Counted from the stretch's first letter, positions 49,507-62,030 are shown. The stretch: 64,000 bases of DNA from Gnetum montanum (GCA_015680685.1 MNCI01025588.1:522356-586355), one strand, 5' to 3'. The notes: generated from the letters alone by a model not told the origin. Made by a program: numbers and translations.

Positions 49507-49623
49507 ATTTTGTTGTTTGTGCACTGATTAGAACTTAGGAAATCCTTCCATCGTTGGAATGAACCCTTAGAGTAACTATCCTACAATCACTGGAAAACGG
49601 TGTCGCACACTGAATAATCAATC

Positions 49624-52040
49624 ATGTCTCTTTCTTCTTATGAGAGTGCTTTACCAACTAGGTCCGACACCATGAATAATCAGAGGCGGGGTGCACATGA
49701 TGATCCGCCAGTGCCCCAACAGTTTCGCATGGTATACGCTCATCTTGATGAGTATATACCAGACTTTACCTTTATCCTCCACTAGGATGAACAACTATGA
49801 TGGCATGATTTAGAAGGTAACATAGTGTTACCTCCCAATCACTCATTCCCAAGCATGCTTCTTTGTACTCTCACACGAATTGGTATGCAACACTTACAAT
49901 CAGAGTACGTTGTGCATGAACAAGATCTGAGAGATTATTGACCCACGGAGGGACAACGCCAGAGGGATTTGCAATAGGGGAGACATTACAAATCTGTGAA
50001 GGGGAAGTGGTCTCAGGATGTCTCATATGTCCTAAGTAAAAATGAGGGCGGTGAACCTACCTTGGGAGGTTTTCCACAAAATGATGTTCCTCTCGTTGAC
50101 TTCAGTCAAGGAGTTGGGTATCAGAATTTTCATTCAACTATTTATAACCTAGGATCTGGTACCAACGGACACAAAGGGTCTGAAAAAGGAACACGAACGC
50201 ATGACAATGATGAACATTTTGATCGTAACTATGATTGAGGCCGCAACCACTAAAGAGAAGGTGACAGGCACCGTCATGGTGCCAGTCCTCCTTCCTCTTC
50301 ACCTTTATCATCTCCTTCCCCCTCTCCTTCGAGATCCGAACGTAATCGCAAAGGAAGAGACCATGAGGATAAGGGTAGGCAAGATAGAAATCATCGACAA
50401 GANCGAGACCATGAGGATAAGGGTAGGCAAGATAGAAATCATCGACAAGATAGTTGAGAAAGGGACCGAGGGCAGTATAGAGAGACACATCACAAAAGAA
50501 GGGAGAGTAGGGAACAACATAGGCATCATAGATGCCATAGATAACATGATCACGATGAACCCCTATTTGCCAGCCGAAGTATGTTACGTATAACAAAGGC
50601 CATTAGGATCCCAATAAGGCACCAGAGGGATAGTAGGATCAAAAGAGTAGACATGAATAACATGCCATGATTTGAAGGGGGATATAATGCTAATCCTCAA
50701 AACCATCTACAAGCATTCCACGATGCATGTGCCTTGCAAAATATAGAAAATGAGTGGCAAAAGCTAAATTTGTTTTCACAGACACTGATTAAGGAAGCGG
50801 AAAGCTGGTATCGGTCCTTAGAACCAGAATCCATTCGTCAATGGAGTACCATGTTAGAACTATTCAACGATAAGTATTAAATGTACTCCTGGGTGTCCAA
50901 CCTATGTAAGAAAATCTAAGGATGGGAACAAGGAAGACACGAATCCTTGGATGCTGCCATGGGTCAGTATTATTCATTGTTACATCATTGTCCTAGCCAT
51001 GGTTACTCATAGAAGGAACAATTACGCCATCTTGTAGATGGGCTTAGCTACAAAATGCAAAGAACCCTTGGGACTTATGCCCAAGGAAGGCTATCCGAGC
51101 TGAGATCCCATCAAATACAAAGATCATTGGAGCAAGTTGCCAAGGAGGAAGGTGAGTTGAGGAAAACAGAAAGTGTGGAACAGTACAACAGAGATCCTTC
51201 CCTTCGAAAGAAGGAAATTAGATTTTGCGAAGATGAGCAAGACTCACCACTTGAAGAAACAGTGAATAGAAAGACTTTGCTCATTTAAAAATTTGCAGCA
51301 AAAGTATCAGCAAAGGTAGATCAAATGTGGAACTCCCTAGACGACAAATTTCAAACTATCCTAAAAATAGTTGAGGAGTCTAGAGAACCAAGTAGTGACC
51401 AAGAGAGAAGGAAAAAGAAAGGAGCTGAGTATACACGTAACAAAGGTAAGGGCAAGGTTGTCATCATTGAAGAGGTTGTGGATTCAGACATGGACAATGA
51501 TGACGGATGTGAGATTTGCCAATATGACCATACTAAGGGATGTTACCCAGTGGTGTCACATCTATAAGAGTCTGGGGTGTATGCACTAAACCCACGATTA
51601 AATAGACGACAAACACCCAGAAGGTTACCTTATCCTCAAGGTAACCCAAGGCAGTTACACCAACCCTTGACATATTATTCGAGTGGAGCTCCACCACAAC
51701 CGAATGAATAGTATTAATGGTGGCAACACCCACAATCATGAGGAATGCCACCACCACATCAACAGTATCCTTACCATTAGCCTAATCCATATAGGTATTA
51801 CGTTTAGTAGTTGATCTCTCCACGTGACTCTACTAGTTGCGTTGCTCTTCAACCTCACTACCAGGCCCTTGAGTACTATAGAACTTCTTCTCCTTGGGGT
51901 GATGTTCCACATACATACTATCCCTCTCATTTGTCCACATCTCTTCCACCCTCAGCTCCATTACCACCTACTTTAACTATGCAGGGCGAGCTTCTTGCCT
52001 AGCCGCAACAACGTAATGCTACAAGGGCTATGAATCTTTA
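49624..52040 (+). pseudogene. Element B gag, broken
   Basis: ATG at 49,624 (MSLSSYESALP). Readable segments are KGKWSQDVSYVLSKNEGGEP (49,999), the gag core with the LGTYAQGRLSELRSHQIQRS piece (51,064), EEGELRKTESVEQYNRDPSL, and the Cys/His knuckle GCEICQYDHTKGC (51,505). A Pro/Gln/Tyr-rich C-terminal region follows. Interspersed stops are mostly CAA/CAG/CGA-to-stop type changes. An undetermined base lies at 50,403 between two identical 46-bp stretches. Confidence 0.75.
50357..50450 (+). repeat. Exact 46-bp direct repeat flanking an N (50,403)
   Basis: The stretch starting GAGACCATGAGGATAAGGG occurs at 50,357-50,402 and again at 50,405-50,450 without a difference, separated by 'nc'. The copies are identical in an otherwise decayed element, so unmerged contig ends are more likely than biology. 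Confidence 0.85.
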
Positions 52041-52049
52041 ACCTACTAT

Positions 52050-53100
52050 TGGTTTGGACAACCGATCAAAGAAGAGACCTTTCTTTAGAACCAATAGTCC
52101 AACTAAGTCCTTACAACCACAAGCGGTTAATTGTCTAAACACCTCACCATCGTTTGAATCTTTGGAACTTATTTTGAACCAAAAACCACACTCAACGCAC
52201 ACTGTTATGTTAAACCATGCCATCACTAATTGGATTAAAGTTAGCCATCTTCCTAGGAAATTCTTTGATTCTGGAAGTTCTCTTATATATTTGCAAATCG
52301 CTGGAAATGATCCTTGCAAATCTATTTTGGATTCAGGTTTTGGTGTTAACTTAATCTCTTAAGAAATGTACAAAGCCTGGAACTTGCCTCTGCTAAAAAA
52401 GAGTAACATTCGTCTAGAGTTAACTAACTAGTCCATCACTATCCCATTAGGACTAGTGGAGGACATTGTCACCACTATTTGTGGATGGCCATATCGAGCC
52501 GATTTCCTAATGAGCCATGTCAACAACTGTAAGGGGGACTTTCCAATCATAATGGGAAGATCATGGCTAGATATGATTGATGCACACCTAGGAATACATG
52601 ATCTTTCCCTAGAGATATTAACAGAAAATACATTTGAAAAGATCGAGAAGAAGAAAGGTCAATGCATCACATATAGTGACACATGGTGCAACTGCGTGTA
52701 GAAGTCCTGGTTTGTACAACGCTTAATATTGCCTGCATGCAACCAGTGTGCACAAGTGACTGACATACAAAGATGCCTATATGCAGTAGCCACAAGATAG
52801 GAAGGCACCCAGTGGCTGATAGCTGACTAAGAGAGCAATTCAACTATATGCATGGAACCAACTGAGAGCTTGACTTGTGTATTAATAGCATAGATGCATT
52901 GGAGAAAGTCCGTCACCAACTTCCAAGTACTGACATAAAAAATATCAATTGGGAAAATTTGAAAATCACTGACAAGTTTAAGTAAGAGCCCCTTGAGTTA
53001 AAACCGTTGCCCAGTGGTATGGAGTATACCACAACCACAAACTTTAGGCTAGGTTCTAAAGGCTAAACCACAAAGAAAAAATTGAACAACTTCTAAAGGC
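52050..53100 (+). pseudogene. Element B protease region, truncated
   Basis: Readable frame from about 52,054 (MDNRSKKRPFFRTNSPTK) leads to the aspartic protease site SILDSGFGVNLIS (52,322) and to VEDIVTTICGWPYRADFL and CKGDFPIIMGRSWLDMIDAH (near 52,530), each matching element A. Similarity to A fades at about 53,100, before RT, where C-type LTR sequence begins. Confidence 0.7.
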
Positions 53101-53511
53101 TTCGAGTGATGTGTGCATATCAAGTAGCATATCAAGTAGTGCTTCGAGTGATGTGTGCATGGTAACCCTAGAAGTAGTACACGAAGTCCAAGATGTGTAT
53201 GGATGATTAGGGATAGATGCTCATCACACTTAGGCTAGCTTAGATCTTATTTCCTATTGCTTATTAGCTTAATTAAGTTATTTCTCATTATCCTTAGGAG
53301 TAGCATAGTAGTAGAAACCACATCATACACCTCATTCTAGACTAAACCATACAAGACAAAGCAAATACTAGTCCACATGGAAAGATAACGAACTATGATC
53401 AATGTATAACTATCTAGGTGCTGCAACTAGCCTGTCTACGAAGTTCAATTGAATCACGTGTACATGCTCGTATTTATATGGTTGAGCGTAGGGGTACCTC
53501 GCCACTCATCA
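53101..53511 (+). repeat. C-type LTR end fragment (plus orientation)
   Basis: Reverse complement of 53,737 to about 54,130 with roughly 85-90% identity by eye: TACTCCTAAGGATAATGAGA and other words are shared. It ends CTCGCCACTCATCA, the LTR terminus. A short internal repeat (TTCGAGTGATGTGTGCAT at 53,101 and 53,142) is present. It closes the element B insertion. Confidence 0.75.
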
Positions 53512-53736
53512 AATGCATACTCGTTGACATAGTGTCTTGTCTTTCCTATATAAATGCATGTACTTGCCACATTTATGACATTCATTCATTCATAGCTTAG
53601 TTAAACTCTTGTAGTTTGTTGATTTTAGAGTTAGAATATTTTCTAAGTGCTCGCAGTAGGAGTTTAGAAGTGTATAGATCTTTATTCAAGCACTGATATA
53701 CCTAGACACATCAGCGTGAATGGTAATAAAAGTGAG
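53512..53736 (+). repeat. Element A 3' LTR, piece 2 (with TATA box)
   Basis: AATGCATACTCGTTGAC continues the A LTR after the B insertion. It contains CCTATATAAATG (53,545), lost from the 5' LTR, then AGAGTTAGAATATTTTCTAAGTGC. It ends at GTGAG, the left target duplication of element C. Confidence 0.75.
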
Positions 53737-54573
53737 TGATGAGCGATGAGGTATCCTTACGCTCAACCATACAAATACAAGCATGTATGCGTGATCCGAT
53801 CGAACTCTACGGATGGACTAGTTGTGGCACCTAGATAATTATACATTGATTGTAGTTTGCTATCTTCCCACATGGACTAGTATTTGATTTGTCACCTACG
53901 GTTTAGTCTAGGGTGAGATGTATGATGTGGTTTCTATGACTATGCTACTCCTAAGGATAATGAGAAGTAACTTAATTAACCTTATAAGCAATAAGAAATA
54001 AAATTTAAGCTAGTCTAAGTGTGATGAGCATTTGTCCTTAATCATTCGTATGCATCTTGGACTTCGTGTACTACTTTTGGGATTGCCAAGCACACATCAC
54101 TCGAAACACTACTTGATATGCTACTAGGTTACCACATAGTTACACTTCAATGTTCGTGATTAAGACGTACTCATTTTGCATTAACAATAGGAATAGTAAA
54201 TGACGATAAAAGAAATATTAACTAAGAAAACAACAATAAATAATTAACAATTAAATAATGCTGCAATGATGAAGTAATCTCAATATTTATTGCTGATTGT
54301 GTACATGTCTAAGTACATCACACTCAAGCAAAGGTTCCATATAATTACAGGCATCACACTGTGGGCATGCACTTGGGAAAAGAACTGAAAACTAACAAAA
54401 TGATTGCAGACTCCTAATGATTAACTAATGATCCCTCCCCATGCACTTGAGTGCTATATTTATAGGCTAACATAGGAATCATGATATTGTGTATATGATA
54501 TTGTATCAAGGTTGTGATATCGCATACCCAATATCGTGTACACGATATTGGATCTTGGCAAGCTGTGATTCAT
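53737..54573 (-). repeat. Element C 3' LTR
   Basis: On the minus strand begins TGATGAATCACAGCTTGCC and ends CGCTCATCA. U3 contains CGATATTGG/CAATATCGTG words (54,482-54,560); TATA box CCTATAAATATAGC near 54,455-54,466. Matches 62,050-62,904 over its length with small indels. Confidence 0.85.
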
Positions 54574-54587
54574 CATACCCCCACAAC
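54574..54587 (-). promoter_or_regulatory. Element C polypurine tract
   Basis: On the minus strand, CAGTTGTGGGGGTA lies immediately before the 3' LTR start TGATGA; a G-rich primer for plus-strand synthesis. Confidence 0.6.
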
Positions 54588-54899
54588 TGAATAAAAACTT
54601 GTCCTTGAGCCAAACAAAATGAGGAAGAAGTTCATTTGAATACACAGTGGATAAGTATGGGATTATGGATTGACTATGGATTATTTCATACCACAGTGTG
54701 GGACTAGACAAAACAAAATTGGGACATCCACACAAAATACAAAATTGTTCGGAACTCATGCGATTCTTGGTGGTGATGGCTCCTCTATGGGCCTTTTTTC
54801 TTTATCCTATGCTCCAGGATTCTAAAATGGATACTTTTTAAGGAGTGCCTAAAGTTTTTCTTCCTTTGTTCAAGGATCATCTACCATCCATGTTGATGT

Positions 54900-57560
54900 T
54901 CTAAAGTTTGACGGAGTCGGCACCTCCGATGGACATAGCAGTTGCGGAAACATCTGGTTGGCTTTGACATACCAAGCCATAAATAGTTGTCATTCCTCCT
55001 CATAGGCTTTGGCTTTGTCTTTGAATTCTTGATAGTTCGTAAGCCATCAAGCCAATTCTGCTGCTACATCCTTTTAGCCTTGGTAGCTAGCTTTTACCGC
55101 CTCTTATTCAGAATTTGCTACATCTACTCTCTATAATATCTTCTTGTGTTTAGCAAACTTTGTTTCATATTTGGCATAGGTGGTAGCTACCTATTTTTCT
55201 AGCTCAGTTCTCAGGTGTCCTACTATTAACATGGCCAAGTTGGCATACTACAGATTTGCCAACTCCATGTATGCTGTGAGATCTTGGATCTGTAGCTTTC
55301 AACTCTTTAATTTTGCTTCGTGGGCAAAGGCATAAGTGTCTAGTATGGCTTGCCAGTCAATGTGTTGAGCATTGAAAGAGTTAATGTGATCCTTAGCCAT
55401 ATGGATTTCTTTTTTGATGATCTCCTTATACATCCCCACCTGATTATGAAAATGTTCCTTTAATTTTTCATGTTGCTTAGCCTCATTCTGACACACACTT
55501 ATTTCAATGGCCATCTTTTGCTAGATGACATGTACCTCATCCATTGAGAGGGTTCTGTTCTCTTTAGCTAAGTGACTTATGTCTTGATTAAATCTTATTA
55601 GTTGTTCTCACATTTGCTGGAAACTTTCCTCGAGAACATTATTTTGTTTTTTAACTGTCGTCAATTGAAGATTTTCCACAACAAGGAGTTTATTTTCTTC
55701 TTGTAATGCCTTAAGTGCTTTTGCATGTGCATATGTTTGAGCTTGTGCTTTTGAAGCATCCCAATTAGCCTTCTCCTTTTCCATTGCCACCCTTTTATTC
55801 TCCACTAGCAATTTATTTAGTTACTCTGTCCTAAATGATTCTAGCTAATCAGCTGGAACAAGTTGGGATAGATTCTGTTGTTCAGCTTGTAGGGTAACAA
55901 ACTTTTCTTGGAGTCTCCTCAACTCATCTTCTATGTGTTCAACCCTAACCTCAGCCATGACTAGCTTCTCCTTAGTGCAAATGAGGTCTGACTGTTCTGC
56001 AGTGACATCCTGGGGGATGTCAAACAAGGAAATCATTACTTGTCCTATCTGCAACAAGCAATATAGAGCATCCTCATGTTCAGTAGGAGTCATTGAGGTA
56101 TTGGCTAGTACTTGAGCATCAAGTGCTTCTGTAAAATCTACTGGTGACACAACAGGGACATTAAATGATTTTGTGATGTGGTCTGCGACCATGTTTACTA
56201 CTCCAGCTACATCCTGGTGTTGCATGACTACTACTGTGGCACCTTCACTAATTTCTAATTATACTTGGAATGATGAAGCATTTCTCGAAATTTTTTGTGA
56301 CCAATGCAATTCCCCTCCTCTTGTTTGTATTGAGACCTCATCCCTTGCATGATCAATTAATATGTTGGGCTATATGGCATCATTGATCACCTTGAAGAGA
56401 TTGGCCTCATCCCTACTTCCCCAACTAACCATTTTTGCGATGGCCCTGAGATGGCTCATCGATGGTCGATAATTTTGCAATGGTGGTGGCGGTTGCCGGT
56501 CCTGTTGGCACATGGGCTATGTGCTAGGCCTTACTTCTTATTGTTGGCTAAGCCTCATGTCTGAAAGTTGTCTAGGCCATACTATTTGAGATGTAGTGGG
56601 CCTAACCATCTATTCTTGTTTAGGCTCTAGTGTCTCAACAACATATTTTCTTGGTGCTGGTGGCTTCAGTAATTTGGCATATGAAGCATTTTGAGCTTTT
56701 GTGGGGACATCATTAGTGTACCCTAGAATTCTAGCATGTTGGCACAGCTTCCTGATTAGACATGGAAAGGGTAGTGTGAACTTTCCTGTCTTCCATTCTT
56801 CAAGCCACCTCAATATCTTTGTTAAATATAAATGGGGCAAATTGGCGTCAACCTTGTCCATCAAGATCGCACTTTCTCTAGCCGCATAGGTAGAGATCCT
56901 ATTTAACCCCTTCGTTGGAAAAATGTGATAGATGCCAATTTTGAAATAAATTCTCTCTTCAAGTGTTAGTTCTCCATATGTTTTGTCTTCTTTGCTGTAT
57001 GTCCTTTTTAGCCACACTTTTCTTGAATCTGCATTAGAGTGGGTGGACAAATGAGCAACTTTATGCCTAGTATTTAGAAGATTCAGAACTTTTGCAATGG
57101 CCTTTGCAGAGAAATCAACTGAAATTCCACCAATGTCGATAGTGGTGCCTTCCTCTTTATTTTGCCAAAATTGATAGGTTTCCCCCAAATACCATTCCCC
57201 ACTTTTTGAGAGGACAAGCCATAGTGGAGATTCCTTGAGTTGATCCTTGACTAGTTCGGGCACGAATTTGGTAAAAGGCCCAAAATTAAGTTCCATAATC
57301 ATTGCAGCAGATGTGGACCTTTCTTGAATGGCTTGAACACATTTCAGGAACAATGTGAGATGTTGTCCTTATTTGGGTGTCGTACCCTCTCCACATTTTG
57401 CCTGATCGGATTATGCAGTGACAAGGGTTTCTTGATGCATGCTAAATAATTGTGCCTCTTGTTCTGCATGTTTCACATGAGGTCCTTGGCCTCTAACTCT
57501 TCTCGGACTTTTGGATGCACCTTGAGAATATCCTCCCTATTGTCCTCGTTTAGGGGCCAT
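54900..57560 (-). pseudogene. Element C ORF X: third ORF, largest open piece 247 codons
   Basis: ATG at 57,560 (MAPKRGQ then a stop, SKSPRRVRGQ). The best open piece, 57,353-56,610, has ELVKDQLKESPLWLVLSKSG, IDIGGISVDFSAKAIAKVLN, THSNADSRKVWLKRTYSKED and KFTLPFPCLIRKLCQHARIL. It resembles the PF20167 'putative plant transposon protein' family (from memory). Downstream are pieces with Glu/Gln/Leu heptads: 56,225-55,845 (RVEHIEDELRRLQEKFVTLQ), 55,811-55,608 and 55,514-55,299, a coiled coil of several hundred residues. Matches element A ORF X in order. No signal peptide or membrane span was seen in the readable parts, so nothing supports an envelope role. Confidence 0.65.
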
Positions 57561-59655
57561 TTGTAATCACATAAAAATCAATTGTTAGTAAGGTTATTTA
57601 AAGAAGTTTAGTTATCTCATACCTTACTCATTACCTTTAATAAATGTGAATTCTTTGCTTAGTGTGATTTCAGAGTTAGAAATTTTTCTAGGAAGTTCCC
57701 CTAAGAGTTTTAATGTCGAGCCCAATTTGATCAAGTGACTTCAATAATAATTTAAATGATTTGGGTGAAGGAAAAAAATTAGTTTGGCATGAGTTTTTAA
57801 CATTTTTGATAGTACTTACCCCTATGATATCCTTTAGGCGATAGCAAATTTCAAAAAAGTTATGTGCAAATTCTATCATACACCTCCTTGATGACTAAGT
57901 TAAACACTTTGGGTTTTAGTAGGTGTGATTGGAAAGGAAATCAGAGTGTTAATGACCGAGATATTGACGGTTGAATGTTAGACTCTCAAAGCATTAAAAT
58001 CGTGGAAGAAAATTTGAACAACTCCGCCGTGTAAACAATTGAAAATGACTTCTGAGCATGTGGGGACCCCCCATATATAGGATTTATAGATGCGATATTG
58101 TGTATGCGATAGTGCATACCCGATATCGTGTTGGACCTAATACCGGGGACCCAATATCGAGTCCTATCAAAAATAGGGTACTTAGTAAAATTGATGTATT
58201 TTTAAGTTTTTATGACCAAAAATGAAGGATTTGAGGTAGATTTGAAGGGTCTGGGATAATGTCAAGTGGAAATTAAGGCACCAAAAGTGTAATGAAGTGG
58301 AGTTATATAATGAAGTTCTTTGAATAGGGTGAGGAAAAAGGAAATGTAGTGGTTCTAAGGAATGTTTGGTTGAAATAATGATAAAGGAAAGAATAGATTC
58401 AATAATGTAGTACTTGGAGGGTATAAAATGATGTGGTGATGTGCAACAAGTACAAATTAAAAAAGTCACACAAGTGGATCCTCCCCAAAGTAGGTTCCAA
58501 CCTATCATGCCCTTGTGTAACCACATCTTAAAATATCCGTAGGCACTAGAAGGGTTAAATGCAATCCACACCTGTGCAACAAAACACATACATATTTAAT
58601 ACCATCACGATGAGGTATGAATTCTATGCCATGTAAGACACAAGTTATAAGTACTTGGACCGCGAGATGAGACAAATCGTAGAAGGCATTGCAGAGATTG
58701 AGACGTGAGGTAACTTACCCTGGGCACAATGAATCCAAAGTGTTATGCATGATTAAAGTACCATTAGCCTATCGCTCCAAGATCAAAATCGAGTCCATAC
58801 CTTTGATCAGTGACATCGCATTATTTCATCCTGATGATAGATAACCATAAGAGCATCATGACAACAAGGTATATGATCACTTGGCATTTTGCCCAAGGGA
58901 GGAGTGATCTGAATTAGTTTGCGGCATGTTTTCCTTGATCTTTTCTTTTCTGTTGTTCTTCTTTTTTTTGTTCTTTTTCTTCTTCTAGCTACTTTTGCAC
59001 CTTGTCTTTCCCAACGGGGATCCAGAGAAGTTACCAACCTTTAGGCATGGGTGCGTGTCTTTCTAGTGGACCTCCTAGAATTGTATTGAGTTCCTTTATT
59101 AAGTACATTTATTACAACTCTTGCTTCCATTGTTCATTAGATCTACAAGGATCTTAGTACAACCAAGCTGCATGATAGCACAAACAGATGTCGCCAAAGA
59201 AAATCCACAAGTCCCCTTGATGTCACACTTGTGCCATTCCCTCTTAGTCCATCACTCTTTACTTTGGGCATAATGAGTATAAAGTTACTTTAGGTTTTAA
59301 TGATAACAAGAATATCATCATACACAGAGTAGAACCTCTTATTAATAGAATGTATGGGTGGATGTTGTGGGCTCACTATCCAAATAATTAGTCACTTGTG
59401 ACTTGATAACATAGAACAACACCTCAACTGACTGGTCACATGAGTTTTTGCTTCATATATGAGATTACCCTCAGAAAGATAAAATGACAAATTGAAAAAT
59501 GAAGAAATAGAAAAAAAATTGAAAAGCAAAAAAAAATTATAAAACCAAAGAAAAGAAAAAACATTTACTAATTCTACTTGTTGGAATGAGGGGTATCCCC
59601 CATGACTAAACCTTTGATCATGGTGAGAATTAATAAATGAAAAGTTTGGATCCAT
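57561..59655 (-). other. Element C spacer upstream of ORF X
   Basis: Collinear with element A 43,450-45,491: T-rich start (about 59,460-59,570 on the minus strand), then GTGAGCCCACAACATCCACC (59,370), then CTACTTTGGGGAGGATCCAC (58,490), then a U3-like repeat block and TATA box. A 135-codon open frame here (58,589-58,182) is hydrophobic and Ser/Thr-rich but resembles no known protein. Confidence 0.6.
58071..58165 (-). promoter_or_regulatory. Candidate internal promoter of element C (U3-like CGATATCG block plus TATA)
   Basis: Minus strand: CGATATTGGG, ACACGATATCGGGTATGC and CACAATATCGCAT words (58,165-58,092), then CTATATATGG (58,080-58,071). The C LTR has the same words, CGATATTGGGTATGCGATAT, then TATA at similar distance. 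It lies about 510 bp before the ORF X ATG. Promoter activity is inferred. Confidence 0.5.
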
Positions 59656-59659
59656 GCAT

Positions 59660-61915
59660 GTTGGAAATATTGGGGTTCGATCATATCTAAACCATTGGGT
59701 GTATTCAAGTTAGGGTTCCCACACTTGATTAAAGTAGACATAGTAGGGCAGATTATAAGATGTGGTCATGTGATAAGAAGTTGACCCATTATGACACCTG
59801 TGAGCATGAGATGGTATGCAAGGATCAATATGTCTCCCCATGTTGTTATATTCATTGGGCCGCATGGTTGTTGGAGTATTGATTGGTGGCCTGGATAAGG
59901 TAATAGGAGGTGTTAAGTTGGAAGAGGAAGGTGCAGCACAGTGTTGGGCTTATGCTAAGTTAGAGGATGTAGTGGTTTTAGAACTGTGCTGTCTCTTTCT
60001 ACGACCATGCCTAAAGAAAGCATGCTTCCGACATTGTGGAGGACTCCCACTGTTGTTGATAGTAGTAGCACAAGTAATGTTTGTTGGTTGGTGCTATGGT
60101 GCAAAACCTTCTAGTACAACTGGTGGCGATGTAAAAGGAGGTGAAGGATGAGAATATTGAGAGTAAGGAGGAGTGTAAGGAACATGAGGTGGTGATCCCA
60201 TAGGAGGGGACATGGGTTGATGATACTTTGGAGAATGATAATGATGAGGTGAAGCAGAGGATGTTGATGCAATTGGAGAAATAGGGTGTTGAACATAATA
60301 AGCACTGGTTTCAGGTGATACGAAGGGAGAGGCCAGTTTGATGATGGTCTCTCCCACGACTGGGGGTTTTGCCATTGCGGTTGAGCACAATACTTTTGTA
60401 CGAAATTTGGATGTAGCATTCTTCCCCAATGCTCATGTAAGTGTGACAAGATTGGGCATTAGCCCTTAGGGTGATCGTATAGGCAAACATTGCATTAATA
60501 CTTATGATTTACAATTGAGCCCCTATCCTTGTTTTCTTCAGTCCTTCTTTCTGATTGTCGAATGGTGTTCTGTTCTATTTCTAAGTTTGACATCCTCTAT
60601 TTGTTCTGGTTGTCAGAGTGATCTTGCATAGTTTTCCCTCTAATAATGTTTGCATATTCTTTACATTTTTCATGAACACACTTTGTTATCTTATTGATTT
60701 TTGCCTCAATTTCATCTAGTGATTCTAGTATTGGCAAAGATGGGGACGATTCCACCTCCTCGAGGTGAGTTGATTTCTCCTCTTCATGATTATGGACCTT
60801 TGTTACTTTAAGAGTTTGGTCCTGTTGAGATTTTTTAACATTCTTCCATTTGGCTATTTCTCCTTCTTCTTTGGCTACCCACTTAATAAGCTCTTGGAAT
60901 TGGTGGGTTCATAATTCATATAGTTGACCTAGGGCATACATCCTTAGGGTCTCCTTATTTCATTATGGACCTCATCCATGATGTGACACATTAGCATTTC
61001 CTTGGAGAACCCATGGCCTAAGCATTTGTTTAATAAAGAGTAACATCTTTCTAAGGTCATGTCCAAGGGTTCATGTTGTTCTTGTTTCCACTCTTGGATT
61101 TTTCTCCTCAAGGCTAACACTCTTGCATAAGTTTGATATGTTTCATTGAAGAGTTCCACCATTGTCAGCCAATGGCGAATTGATTTTGGTTTTGAAGACC
61201 TGTACCATACTTTTGCTTGGGCAACAAGTATCCTAGGAAAGAGCTTAAGTTTTTGCCACCCATTCTCAATGTTATTCCATGCACAGGCATCATAGAAGGC
61301 TTGTAAATGATGTTGCTGATCTAAATCATAACCTCTTGAGAACTTGGGAAAGTTGTTTAAATTAAGCTTGTGTAGACAACTTTCCTTGTGATGCCTACAG
61401 GATATTTGAACAGCCTCTATTATATGCATTAGGCTCTCAGTGGCCAACAGGGGTTCATCATCACTAAATAGGTTGTGAGTTTGTGAGTTGGGATGATGTT
61501 GTCTATGTTCATGTTGGCGTTCTTGATTTTTCCTGTGGGTTCGATTTTTATTTCTATGCTGACCCCTTGAGGAATAATCATCTGTCTCATGACTTGACGT
61601 TGAAAGAGTAGAGGAAGAGAGAGAATTGGAAGGCTTGTCATGATTTTTGTAAGTCTCCTAATCATCCCCTGATGTACTCTTGCTAACCATTAAGAAGATC
61701 CTAGGCCTTACGGGCCTCCTTGTTCTAGGAGATGTCCCATCCTTACTAGAGGTATCTGAGTTGGATGATAAGAGTCCTTGATTATCGGTAGGGTGTCTAT
61801 GAACATATGTAACTCTTGCAGTACTCCAAATTTCTTCTTCGTCATAAATTTCATTGGTTCTCCAATGAATTGCCTCACTAGATGTTGCATTGTTGTTGTT
61901 TTGTGAGAGAGACAT
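59660..61915 (-). pseudogene. Element C gag, broken
   Basis: ATG at 61,915 (MSLSQNNNNATSSEAIHWRT), an Arg/Ser-rich region (RTRRPVRPRIFLM), then a 167-codon open piece (61,447-60,944) with the gag core: NNFPKFSRGYDLDQQHHLQA, WQKLKLFPRILVAQAKVWYR, MVELFNETYQTYARVLALRR and LGHGFSKEMLMCHIMDEVHN. These match the core of A and B (FNDKYQT, GHGFSQ, HIIDGL). A Pro/His/Ser-rich end lies near 60,429-60,094. No clear Cys knuckle was found. Sequence then passes into the post-integrase spacer, so pol is absent. Confidence 0.7.
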
Positions 61916-62030
61916 TGTCGTGAATTGTGTGTGACTTCATTGAATTTAATTTCTTTGTTTGAAAGATATATCGTTTATACCTTGTTATAGCGATCTTGTA
62001 TGATATAACTAATCTAGATAACTAGCATCG

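Larger units (their letters stand above)
48661..53511 (+). mobile_element. Element B: truncated Athila-like element inside A's 3' LTR
   Basis: Flanked by GATGC (48,656-48,660) and AATGC (53,512-53,516), a 5-bp duplication with one transition. It has a B-type 5' LTR, a primer site, gag and protease. It stops near the start of RT (about 53,100) and is joined to the end of a C-type LTR (53,101-53,511). The two ends are therefore of different LTR subtypes. RT, integrase and ORF X are missing. Confidence 0.7.

Noticed and set aside
58182-58589. 135-codon minus-strand open frame in the element C spacer
   Set aside because: Hydrophobic, Ser/Thr-rich composition only; the collinear region of element A is not open, so it is probably chance.
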